From: UBA5109 sp965661005
GTDB taxonomy: Bacteria > Pseudomonadota > Gammaproteobacteria > Pseudomonadales > Pseudohongiellaceae
NCBI GenBank assembly: GCA_965661005.1
Contig: CBFICB010000002.1
Coordinates: forward strand, 62,001-126,000
DNA: 64,000 bases
Reading direction: 5' to 3'
The notes beneath the pieces were generated by a model that did no database searches, was not told the DNA's origin, and was given only the letters and a program-made list of their open reading frames with translations. Below, in pieces: positions 27,177-36,148 of the stretch; the stretch's first letter is position 1; every line of letters starts with the position of its first letter. The position numbers and the translations under genes are program-made.

Positions 27177-27764
27177 TTGACACGAAGATCAGACCACAGC
27201 AGAGAAGAAATTAAAGCTTTAGCTATCAAATATGCCTATGAGCTAATTGAAGAAAAAGGTGAAGCCGGATTTAAAGCCAGAAATATAGCCAAGCGGATGG
27301 GCTATACGGTAGGCACTATCTATTATGTATTTGGCAGTATGGGAAGCTTACGATTCCATGTCTGCGCTCACATCCTTGACTACTTCCATGAAATTACCCT
27401 TAAAGGGTTGTCCAGGAGAAGAAATAAACTGGATTATCATGTATCCAGATACATAAAATTTTCAGAGGAATACTTCAATCTTTGGACCTTTTTGCACTCC
27501 GTCAATAATTTAACGAAAGGTGAAGCACCCAAATTCTATGAAGAAAAGATTCATCGATTCTTTAACCTTTTAACCGAAGCTTTAATTCCTTATTCCAAAA
27601 GCAAAAAAATGGCTTTAAAAGCTGCTAGGACTATAGTCCCTAGCCTCCATGGCATGTGCCTCTACTCTCAAAGACGCAACCTAATCGATAAAAACCCAAG
27701 TAATCTTGAGGCTATGGCTATACACATGGTTAAAACATACTTAAAAGGACTCAATCACTCCTGA
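27177..27764 (+). CDS. TetR-family transcriptional regulator
   Basis: A 195-residue regulator. The N-terminal helix-turn-helix runs through residues about 10-55 (EEKGEAGFKARNIAKRMGYTVGTIYYVFGSMGSL). The C-terminal ligand/dimer domain is less conserved and of the WHG type (HSVNNLTKGEAPKFYEEKI, IVPSLHGMC). TTG start; a purine-rich AGGGAAAAGGA precedes it, very close. It is divergent from sbcB, and a target is not apparent. No clear operator was found. Confidence 0.85.
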   Translation: MTRRSDHSREEIKALAIKYAYELIEEKGEAGFKARNIAKRMGYTVGTIYYVFGSMGSLRFHVCAHILDYFHEITLKGLSRRRNKLDYHVSRYIKFSEEYFNLWTFLHSVNNLTKGEAPKFYEEKIHRFFNLLTEALIPYSKSKKMALKAARTIVPSLHGMCLYSQRRNLIDKNPSNLEAMAIHMVKTYLKGLNHS

Positions 27765-27924
27765 GCCTCTTACAAGCTCAAGCAAACTCTAAAAATCTCT
27801 TAAAAGAAATTATGCTTAATTTTCTTGAGGGATTATCAATCCTTAATTTCTTTTACACATCAATAGTAGTAATATCTGCTTTCAATATGTCATCGACTGT
27901 TGATTCAAGCAACGGCCTAACTGT

Positions 27925-28935
27925 ATGAAATTTTTGGGCTCTCATATTCTCTCAATAAACCAGTTTGATACTCAGGATGTAGAGACTCTATTCTCTATTG
28001 CTGACCAGATGCAGCCCTATGCTCATCGTGAACTTAAAACACGTGTACTTGAAGGAGCAATCCTAGGCTCTCTGTTTTTCGAGCCAAGCACACGAACTCG
28101 CATCAGCTTTGGTTGTGCTTTCAATCTACTGGGTGGTCAGGTTCGGGAAACAACCGGTATTAAGACTTCCGCACTAGCCAAAGGCGAATCACTGTACGAT
28201 ACAGCCCGTGTAATAAGCGGTTACAGTGATATTATTGCAATGCGGCACCCAATGGATGGCTCAGTTGATGAATTCTCTAAAACCAGCAGGGTCCCCGTCA
28301 TCAATGCGGGTGATGGCTCAGCAGAGCATCCCTCACAAGCGCTGCTTGATCTCTATACCATCAAAAAAGAATTAAAGATTAAAAAAGACTTCGATGGTCT
28401 CAATATTGCTCTGGTTGGTGATTTAAAATATGGGCGTACAGTGCATTCATTATGCAAGTTGCTAAAACTCTATAAGCATATATCGTTCACTCTGGTTTCC
28501 CCAAATGAGCTTAAAATGCCCAAAGAAATCGTTGATGATTTACTAGCGGCAGGGCATACGGTGAATGAAACGGAAGACATGGAAACAGCTCTGCATGAAA
28601 AACACCTGGTTTATTTAACTCGAATACAGGAAGAGCGCTTTAGCAGCAAGCAAGAAGCCAATACTTATCGGGGCAGGTTTAGACTTAATCAATCCATTTA
28701 TACAGCCCATTGCGAACCGAATACTGTCATCATGCACCCTCTTCCCAGAGATTCCAGAGCAGAAGCAAATGAACTAGATAGCGATTTAAATCAACACCCG
28801 AGTCTGGCAATATTCAGACAAGCTGACAATGGCGTGCTTATTCGTATGGCCTTATTTGCACTGACTTTGGGCGTGGAGAAAGATATACACCTTACCAGCA
28901 GTAAAGTAGGCTGGTATACCGATAGACGATTTTAA
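27925..28935 (+). CDS. pyrB: Aspartate carbamoyltransferase catalytic subunit
   Basis: First committed step of pyrimidine synthesis. The 336-residue protein has the carbamoyl-phosphate loop FEPSTRTRISF, SALAKGESLYDTARV, AEHPSQALLDLYTI, LVGDLKYGRTVHSL and HPLPRDSRAEAN. It is longer than E. coli PyrB (311) and belongs to the class found in many Gammaproteobacteria. No pyrI or pyrC-like dummy subunit is adjacent. It is followed 13 bases later by the broken pilU. Confidence 0.93.
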   Translation: MKFLGSHILSINQFDTQDVETLFSIADQMQPYAHRELKTRVLEGAILGSLFFEPSTRTRISFGCAFNLLGGQVRETTGIKTSALAKGESLYDTARVISGYSDIIAMRHPMDGSVDEFSKTSRVPVINAGDGSAEHPSQALLDLYTIKKELKIKKDFDGLNIALVGDLKYGRTVHSLCKLLKLYKHISFTLVSPNELKMPKEIVDDLLAAGHTVNETEDMETALHEKHLVYLTRIQEERFSSKQEANTYRGRFRLNQSIYTAHCEPNTVIMHPLPRDSRAEANELDSDLNQHPSLAIFRQADNGVLIRMALFALTLGVEKDIHLTSSKVGWYTDRRF

Positions 28936-28948
28936 ACAGGAGTCCGAG

Positions 28949-30079
28949 ATGGAATTAAAAGATTTATTGAAAGTGATGATAGCCAAAGAAGGCTCTGACC
29001 TGTTCTTAACCACTGGGGCTCCTCCCAGCATGAAAGCGCACGGCAAACTGACTCCCATGACGGATAAAGTATTGCCGGATGGGTATACCAGAAAAATCGC
29101 CAATCAGATTATGAACGAAGATCAGCGTAAGGAGTTTGAGGAAAAGCTGGAAATGAATCTGGCCTTATTTGAAGAAGGTATAGGACGTTTTCGAGTCAAT
29201 ATTTTTGTACAGCGCAATGAAGTCGGTTTGGTTTGCAGGCACATCGTTTCTGAAATCCCTGACTACAAAAAATTAGGACTACCCGATATTTTGCCGGAAC
29301 TTATGATGCACAAAAACGGTCTCATTCTTTTTGTCGGGGGCAATGGTTCAGGTAAATCAACCTCCCTGGCTTCCTTGATTGATTATCGGAACCAGAACTC
29401 TGATTGCCACATCATTACTATCGAAGATCCAGTTGAGTTTGTTCATCCCCATAAAAAATCTATTGTGAACCAACGTGAGGTCGGCGTAGATACCCTTTCT
29501 TATGAAGAAGCCCTCAAGAACACTTTACGGCAGGCTCCTGATGTTATTCTGATTGGAGAAATACGTACCGCTGAAACGATGGAGCATGCCCTGGCTTTCG
29601 CCGAAACGGGTCATTTATGTTAATCCACCCTACATGCCAATAATGCCAATCAGGCACTTGATAGAATTATTAATTTCTTTCCGGAAGAGCGACACAAACA
29701 GCTTTATCTGGATTTGGCACTTAACCTTAGAGGTTTTGTGTCTCAACGACTGGTTAAAACCCCTGATGGTAAACGTGCAGCTGCCATCGAAATTTTGATA
29801 GGAACGCCACGTGTCGCTGATTTGATTAAAAATGGCAAAGTGGAAGAAATTAAAGAAGTCATGGAGAAATCTGAAGGCGCTGGTATGAAAACTTTCGATA
29901 ATGCCTTATTCGAGCTATACCGTGATGGTCGAATTTCAATGCAAGAAGCTCTTAAAAATGCGGACTCTGAGAATAATCTACGGCTGAAAATTTCTCTGGC
30001 AGAAAGCGAAAGAGTTGAAGGTGTCAGCGATGAAGAAGCCACGGGGGGGCTGTCCTTGTCTCCCAAGCTCGAAGAATAA
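28949..30079 (+). pseudogene. pilU: PilU-type twitching-motility ATPase interrupted by an in-frame stop
   Basis: PilT/PilU family retraction ATPase of type IV pili. One reading frame of 377 codons spans the gene, of which codon 225 is TAA (29621-29623). Before it are Walker A GGNGSGKST (about 130-138) and Walker B DVILIGEIR (about 198-206). After it the frame resumes with STLHANNANQALDRIINFFPEERHKQ, the usual continuation. Family members read HLC-L-[AS]-TLHANN here, so one base change (TTA to TAA) explains the defect. The C-terminal part alone lacks an ATP site. Either a real nonsense mutation or a sequence error. Confidence 0.9.
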
Positions 30080-30135
30080 GCAGCAAAAATATTCAAGAGC
30101 TTTAAAAGGCTGAATAAGCGAAGCCAGCGAAATGT

Positions 30136-31716
30136 TTAATGTTCGCGGGTAGCGTGAAACGCCAACTCTGGCCACCTTTCTTCCATCAGACTTAAATTCA
30201 CTCTGGTAGGTGCCAGATAAGTCAAATGACCACCACCATCAAGTGCAATATTTTCAGCAGCCTTGCGTTTAAACTCTTCTAACTTAGAGTTATCACTTGA
30301 GCTTATCCAGCGAGCTGTATAAATACTGATGGGCTCATAAATACAATCAACCTTATACTCATCCTTTAGGCGGTATGCCACGACATCAAATTGAAGAATT
30401 CCGACGGCCCCCACTATCAAGTCATTATTCTTCATAGGCATAAAAACTTGTGTTGACCCTTCCTCAGATAGCTGAGTCAGGCCCTTCATAAGCTGTTTAA
30501 GTTTTAAGGGATCTTTCAATCGAATACGTTTGTAAAGTTCTGGTGCGAAATGAGGAATACCAGTGAATTGCAGATCTTCACCCGTCGTAAAAGTATCACC
30601 AATCTGGATAGTGCCGTGATTATGTAAACCAAGTATATCTCCAGAAAAAGCATGCTCCGCTTGTTCACGTTCCCCGGCAAGAAAAGTGACAGCATCACTG
30701 ACTCTTATATCCTTACCAGTTCTCACATGCCTCATTTTCATACCCTTTCGATATTCTCCAGAGCAAACACGCAAGAAAGCAATACGGTCACGATGTTTGG
30801 GATCCATATTCGCCTGTATTTTAAACACAAAGCCACTAAATTCAGTCTCCATTGCTTTGACATCTCGAGATTGAGTTTGCCTATCTAGCGGAACGGGGGC
30901 CCATTCAACAAAGTCATTCAACATTTCTTCAACACCAAAGTTGGCTAGTGCAGAACCAAAAAACACAGGGCTTTGCTTACCAGATAGGCAGGCTTCCAAA
31001 TCAAATTTATGACTGGCACCACGCACTAATTCTATTTCAGCTTTAAAATCTTCTATATAGACACCCAGATAGCTAGTTGCTTCGGCACTTTCCAGACCCT
31101 GAATAACTTTAAGATTCCTTATTTCGCTATCCTGACCATGCTCATAGACATGGATAGTATCGGTATAAAGGTTATAGATGCCTTTGAACTCCTTTCCCAT
31201 ACCAAGCGGCCAATAGATAGGAGCGCATTCGATCTTTAAAATGTTTTCAACTTCGTCCAACAGATCTATTGGGTCTTTTATATCCCTATCCAGCTTATTG
31301 ATAAAAGTGAAAATCGGTGTATCGCGCAGCCGGCAAACTTCCATTAACTTAATCGTTCTATCTTCTACACCTTTTGCTCCATCAATAACCATAAGGACCG
31401 AATCGACTGCAGTTAAAGTTCGATAAGTATCTTCAGAAAAGTCTTCATGACCTGGCGTATCAAGTAAATTAACGATCCTGTCTCTGTAAGGAAATTGCAT
31501 GACTGAAGATGTGACAGAAATACCTCTTTCCTTTTCCATACCCATCCAGTCAGAAGTAGCATGACGGTCAGATTTTCTACTTTTAACCGTTCCAGCTTTT
31601 TGGATAATTTTTCCATATAACAACAATTTCTCAGTGATGGTGGTTTTACCCGCATCTGGATGAGAAATAATTGCAAAGGTGCGCCGCTTGCCAACTGCGG
31701 CTGTATAATCAGACAT
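30136..31716 (-). CDS. prfC: Peptide chain release factor 3
   Basis: A GTPase that removes RF1/RF2 from the ribosome after termination. 526 residues is the normal length. The G domain has SHPDAGKTT, DTPGHEDFSEDTYRTL and FINKLDRDIKDPIDLLDE. Later parts include the beta-barrel domain II and the C-terminal EERWPELAF block. It is convergent with the damaged pilU gene, with no strong terminator between. Confidence 0.96.
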   Translation of the reverse strand: MSDYTAAVGKRRTFAIISHPDAGKTTITEKLLLYGKIIQKAGTVKSRKSDRHATSDWMGMEKERGISVTSSVMQFPYRDRIVNLLDTPGHEDFSEDTYRTLTAVDSVLMVIDGAKGVEDRTIKLMEVCRLRDTPIFTFINKLDRDIKDPIDLLDEVENILKIECAPIYWPLGMGKEFKGIYNLYTDTIHVYEHGQDSEIRNLKVIQGLESAEATSYLGVYIEDFKAEIELVRGASHKFDLEACLSGKQSPVFFGSALANFGVEEMLNDFVEWAPVPLDRQTQSRDVKAMETEFSGFVFKIQANMDPKHRDRIAFLRVCSGEYRKGMKMRHVRTGKDIRVSDAVTFLAGEREQAEHAFSGDILGLHNHGTIQIGDTFTTGEDLQFTGIPHFAPELYKRIRLKDPLKLKQLMKGLTQLSEEGSTQVFMPMKNNDLIVGAVGILQFDVVAYRLKDEYKVDCIYEPISIYTARWISSSDNSKLEEFKRKAAENIALDGGGHLTYLAPTRVNLSLMEERWPELAFHATREH

Positions 31717-31779
31717 AAGTAATCCCGAATATTTTAGGGGTAATTAGCGAATGAAAATCACTGAAGCTCTGAAGGACTG

Positions 31780-32415
31780 TTAATGCAGCACATCCAAACC
31801 ATTGGGTGCTTCACTTGAATACATGGGGTGAAGTATTTGATAACGCTTAACCATGATGAGGTCGTGCGGACAAATCTCTATAAACTCACCATCAACTCGA
31901 ATCGCCACTTCATCGAGCATGACACAAACGACATCATCATCCTCTGCATCTACGATAATTCCGCGCTTGTAGCCTTTCAAGGTTTTCAAACTGACTTCAG
32001 TACCCAACTCCAGATTAGGGAAAACCTGTTCGGTGCCACTGTTTTGGGCAAGTATCTGCTCGCTGGACTGAACCACACCGAAACCAGCGGCAGCGACAAT
32101 TTGAACAATTTCAATAGTCTCAGGATCATTCAGATCCACTCTTACTGTTTCTCCTGGTGGGAGTTGACCTTCGCTTTGCTGTTTACTGATTAGTTTTAAA
32201 AAAAGACTGATATCTTCCTCATTCCATTCCAGAATTTCTTCACTCTGAGCACTTTCTAGGTCACTGGCAAAGCTGAAAATATCAGTTTCTATGACATGCT
32301 CAAGACGCTCTTCTCCCTGATTAAAAGGAACAACCATTGTGACCATGCAGAAACCATCACCATTGTCCGAACTAAGGCGCCATAGGAATGGAATATTTTG
32401 ATTAATATCTATCAT
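31780..32415 (-). CDS. Unknown conserved-looking protein upstream of prfC
   Basis: A 211-residue acidic soluble protein I do not recognise. The N-terminal part reads ININQ-like with a WRLSSDNGDGFCM strand. The middle is helical and acidic (LESAQSEEILEWNEEDISLFLKLI). The C-terminal 70 residues look like a small beta domain (LELGTEVSLKTLKGYKRGIIVDAEDDDVVCVMLDEVAIRVDG), possibly SH3-like. No signal peptide or membrane segment. It sits 63 bases upstream of prfC and may share its transcript. Function unknown. Confidence 0.6.
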   Translation of the reverse strand: MIDINQNIPFLWRLSSDNGDGFCMVTMVVPFNQGEERLEHVIETDIFSFASDLESAQSEEILEWNEEDISLFLKLISKQQSEGQLPPGETVRVDLNDPETIEIVQIVAAAGFGVVQSSEQILAQNSGTEQVFPNLELGTEVSLKTLKGYKRGIIVDAEDDDVVCVMLDEVAIRVDGEFIEICPHDLIMVKRYQILHPMYSSEAPNGLDVLH

Positions 32416-32598
32416 TTATCAACTATCAACTTGACCACTGGATTGAAAAAAGCTTTTTACGCCTACAAGTATAGCATTGGAAATTTAACAAGCTCCATGA
32501 TTTCGATGCGTAATTCTCGTAAATACCTAACAACTTTATTAGCAAGCCTACATAAAATATTTTGTTAATGATCTATGAGGCATTTTCTCCACAGTTTT

Positions 32599-32607
32599 TG
32601 TGGATAA
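32599..32607 (-). promoter_or_regulatory. DnaA box 1 (TTATCCACA)
   Basis: Exact high-affinity DnaA box on the minus strand. Confidence 0.6.
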
Positions 32608-32610
32608 CTT

Positions 32611-32619
32611 TGTGAATAA
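32611..32619 (-). promoter_or_regulatory. DnaA box 2 (TTATTCACA)
   Basis: Fits TTATNCACA; same orientation and starts 12 bases from box 1. Confidence 0.55.
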
Positions 32620-32665
32620 GTGTAGTTGAAGCACTAGATTTCGGGTATAAAGCTTAAGCAGAGAC

Positions 32666-32694
32666 AAATTGGTCAATTTTTAACCAATTTTTTT
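32666..32694 (+). terminator. Orphan plus-strand terminator-like hairpin
   Basis: Stem AAATTGGT / ACCAATTT with a 9-base loop, then a T-run, as in an intrinsic terminator for plus-strand transcription. No plus-strand gene precedes it in this gap, so an unrecognised small RNA is conceivable. Confidence 0.45.
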
Positions 32695-32782
32695 CATATA
32701 TATTTCAATAGCTTACGATTAATAATTGTTTTTTGGTATTTTTGTCCCGATTTTTATAGGGTTTTTGAGTTACGACAAGATT

Positions 32783-32791
32783 TGTGCATAA
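32783..32791 (-). promoter_or_regulatory. DnaA box 3 (TTATGCACA)
   Basis: Fits TTATNCACA, same orientation as the other two. Confidence 0.5.
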
Positions 32792-32873
32792 ATAATAGTA
32801 TTTAAACTAATTATTTTTTTGCGAAGTTTTTTAGCCTAGAAAAATAGGGGTTTTATACGAAAAATTAATGCTT

Positions 32874-35188
32874 CTATTCTGCAATAATTCTTAATAATTG
32901 TTCATAATCAGTGAGACCATTAAAGATCTTCTCGATACCATCTTGCTTCAGGGTACGCATGCCATCACGAATAGCCTGTTCCCTTAGGTCGTCTAAACTG
33001 GCTTTTTGATAAATCATGCTTTGTAATTCGTGGGTACCTACCAGTAATTCATGCACCCCGGTTCGACCACGATAACCAGTATCTCCACATTTTTCACAGC
33101 CTACTGCTCGCATGAATTCTACTTCATCTGTATTGATCTCCAGCTCTTTGAAATGTTCTTCACCATATTGCTGAATCAAATGATTTAATTCTTTTTCTTC
33201 AGGTTTGTAAGGCTCCTTACAATCACTGCAGAGTGTTCTCATCAAACGTTGGGCCAATATGCCCAGCAGAGCATCAGAGAAGTTAACAGGATCAAGTCCA
33301 AGATCCAAAAGACGAGTGATTGTTTCTGGCGCTGAGTTAGTATGAAGAGTAGATAACACAAGGTGACCTGTTAATGACGCTTCAATGCCGATAGCAGCGG
33401 TTTCATGGTCTCGCACCTCATCAATCAGAATGACGTCTGGATCTGCACGTAAGAAGGCACGCATTGCAGCAGCAAAAGTAAAACCAATCTTTGGTTGCAT
33501 TTGCACTTGCTGTAAACCTGGTTGTGTAATCTCTACAGGGTCTTCAGCTGTCCATATTTTCGTTTCTGGCTCATTTATATATCCCAGTACAGCATGCAAA
33601 GTTGTGGTTTTACCTGAGCCTGTAGGCCCTACCACTAAGAGGAGTCCATGCGGATGCTTCGACATCTCTATGGTATTGTCATAATTTCGCTTGGAAAGGT
33701 TAAGTTTCTCAAGAGGCAAGGCACTTCCTGTCGCCAGAAGTCGTAAAACAGCACTTTCGCCATTGACTGTCGGAACGGTTGCAACACGCAACTCCAGCGT
33801 TCTAACCCGAATCTTCAATTTGCACTTACCATCCTGTGGTAATCGTCGCTCTGAAATGTCCAATCGAGAGATAACTTTGATTCGAGCGATAAGGGAGCCG
33901 GTATGCTCTCCTGGCACTTTTAATAACTCGCGGCAGATACCATCTACCCTAACCCTAACAATGCCCGGATTTTTATCTTTAGACGGCTCAATATGGATAT
34001 CTGACCCACCAAGCTTGTCAGCTTCAATAATAATACGGTTTACCAGCTGAATGATGCCGGATGTTTCAGCGGCACTATCATCATCTTTATCATCTTCATC
34101 TTCTTCAATCTCGACGGTTTCGCCTTCAAGATTTTTAAATACATCATCAAAACCTTCAGTATCATCATCTTCTTCAACCGCTCCACCAAGGTACTGCAGA
34201 ATATGTTCAGGCAGCCCCACTCGAAAGACATAATTTCGAGCATTTAAAATGCCCTGAATTTCCATTATTTTTTGATAGTCACTGGGGTTGTTCAATAAAA
34301 TTACTACTTCTTCCTTAGAGCCTGAAATGGGTAGCCAGAGATTATTTCGAAGGTAAGACTTACCGATATTTTCCATAAGATCAGTCGGCAGGGTCAGTTC
34401 TGGATCAAACTTCATGTAAGGAACACGGTAGTAGAGCTCCAGAGATTTACCTATTTCATCTGCTTCGATCTTATAATCTTCCATCAAGACCTTTGAAATA
34501 GTGCCGCCATAAAGGAATGCGGCTTTTTCTATATCATCGAATTCTTTGCTGCTGATTTTTCCTTGCTGGACCAAATAGTCATAGGGCCCCTGAGTGCTTT
34601 GGAATTCAGATCTAAACTGTTTGGCTAATAAATTAGCAAACATCGTGGCGTGTTTTAAATCTTCCTTGGTAAAGGGCTCATCTTCCTTAAGATTAATCAA
34701 CTGAATGACACCTAATAAAATATCATCTTTAATCGGCACCACTAGCATGGACTTGAAAATTAAGCCCTGTGATTCACTGAAACTCTTGTCCTATTGAAGT
34801 CAGGGGTGAATATCCTGAAGATCGGCACTGTCATAAACATCTTTTACTAAAATGGGACGTTGACTTAAGGCGACATAACCTGCCAGGGAAGTTGGTGTAA
34901 ATGGTACTCTAATTTCAATATCTTGCCCCTTTTCAGAGCCAATCAGCCCATAAAGCTCGCGACTATTTCTTTACCATTATCAACACTTTGAAAAATGGTA
35001 AATAATTTAGCCTTAAAGAGATCAAGGATGGTCTCCTCAATCTGCTGCATGGACTTTTTAAGGTTCTTGGAATATTTTAGATTTTTATGAATAGTAGCAA
35101 GACTGCGAACAAAGCCATCTTCCATAGAGGAGTCGGCTGTTTTAGCCGCTTTTTCTTCGTCTACTGGTTCTACTACATTATTATCCAT
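32874..35188 (-). pseudogene. GAF-containing GspE/PilB-family ATPase with frameshift and two stops
   Basis: A type II secretion / type IV pilus assembly ATPase-like protein. An N-terminal piece (81 residues, ATG at 35188, ending ...FQSVDNGKEIV) is separated by a frameshift near 34961-34970. A second-frame stretch (SRELYGLIGSEKGQDIEIRVPF...DLQDIHP) then meets in-frame TGA (34802-34800) and TAG (34793-34791). The rest is an open 624-residue block from 34748, with MshE-N-like segment, acidic linker (about 205-226), Walker A GPTGSGKTT (374-382), Walker B, and CxxC zinc pairs (C507/C510, CEKC). The lesions all lie in the GAF domain. Confidence 0.85.
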
Positions 35189-35288
35189 GAAATTTGGTAT
35201 TCATTATTTAAACTTATTCATAAAGCGGTTTATTCAGGCTTTATGGTAGAATCAGGTCCTATTGTAAGCATAAGTTTCTCGCTACGCC

Positions 35289-36140
35289 ATGCCTTTAAGA
35301 AAATCCGTAAAATCACTGCAGTCATATATCTTCCTAACCTTTATGGCGATTATGCTGTGTTTTACGATAAACAATACTGCACTTGGCACAAATTACCCGG
35401 CTTTAACTACCCAGCAAGAACAATGGCTTGGTGAGCAAATTTTTAATAATGAATGCGCCAGACAAATTAATTGTTTAACCACCTGGAACGCTGGTGAAGC
35501 ATTCCCTTCTCTGGGGATTGGACATTTTATTTGGTACAGGGAAAATCAAAATGAAATATATCAGGAAAGCTTTCCCGATTTAATAGAGTATTTCAAAGAG
35601 CAAGACATAAGCATCCCGACATGGATAGAACAGTCGAATTACGCTTCACCATGGCGAAACAGAGATGAATTTATGGCTGATTTTTCTGGCGAAGAATTAT
35701 CAGAGTTAAGGTTACTGCTTACAGAAACATTTCCTGAACAAACTTCATTCATTATCAATAGATTTGAAACTGCTCTATCTAAAATTCAGAGTATATTATC
35801 TGATGATGAGTCCAGCATTATTGAGGAAAAATTTTATGCCATTGCCAATGCTCACCCCCCTTATGGGCTCTATGCTCTTATTGATTATATTAATTTTAAA
35901 GGCGAGGGGGTGTCACCTGATGAGCAATATAAATCCCAAGGCTGGGGACTATTGCAGGTTTTGGCAGGCACGCCTGACAATAGTGACAATATTCTTGAGG
36001 ATTTTGTAAGCTCTGCTAAAGCGGTTCTGCAGAACAGAATCAATAATGCCCCTGAACAAAGAAATGAAGAACAATGGCTGCAAGGATGGTTTAATCGACT
36101 TGACACTTACCTTCCCAGCCAATCAGCATCTGATTTTTAG
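35289..36140 (+). CDS. Secreted protein of unknown function, possibly lysozyme-like
   Basis: A 283-residue protein with an N-terminal hydrophobic segment (about residues 12-33), likely exported. After it comes a conserved-looking block with a cysteine pair in NNECARQINCLTTWNAGE, then FPSLGIGHFIWY. A glutamate followed by a G-x-GH pattern is reminiscent of muramidase folds, but I cannot place it in a family. The C-terminal half carries QGWGLLQVLAGTP and aromatic residues. It starts 8 bases before hisC (gap 36141-36148), suggesting a shared transcript. Confidence 0.6.
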   Translation: MPLRKSVKSLQSYIFLTFMAIMLCFTINNTALGTNYPALTTQQEQWLGEQIFNNECARQINCLTTWNAGEAFPSLGIGHFIWYRENQNEIYQESFPDLIEYFKEQDISIPTWIEQSNYASPWRNRDEFMADFSGEELSELRLLLTETFPEQTSFIINRFETALSKIQSILSDDESSIIEEKFYAIANAHPPYGLYALIDYINFKGEGVSPDEQYKSQGWGLLQVLAGTPDNSDNILEDFVSSAKAVLQNRINNAPEQRNEEQWLQGWFNRLDTYLPSQSASDF

Positions 36141-36148
36141 GAACTAAT

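Larger units (their letters stand above)
32416..32873. other. AT-rich spacer with three DnaA boxes and an orphan terminator
   Basis: A 458-base AT-rich gap. It has no open frame worth calling, but contains three boxes fitting TTATNCACA in one orientation and a hairpin with T-run on the plus strand, though both flanking genes are on the minus strand. Each is listed separately. Confidence 0.6.

Noticed and set aside
32416..32873. Chromosomal replication origin
   Set aside because: Three DnaA boxes exist, but there is no dnaA, dnaN, gidA or parAB nearby; a main origin is unlikely. Kept only as a DnaA-box cluster.
33385..34233. Serine-rich plus-strand open frames
   Set aside because: They are antisense shadows of the acidic-linker and ATPase coding region of the minus-strand GspE/PilB gene.
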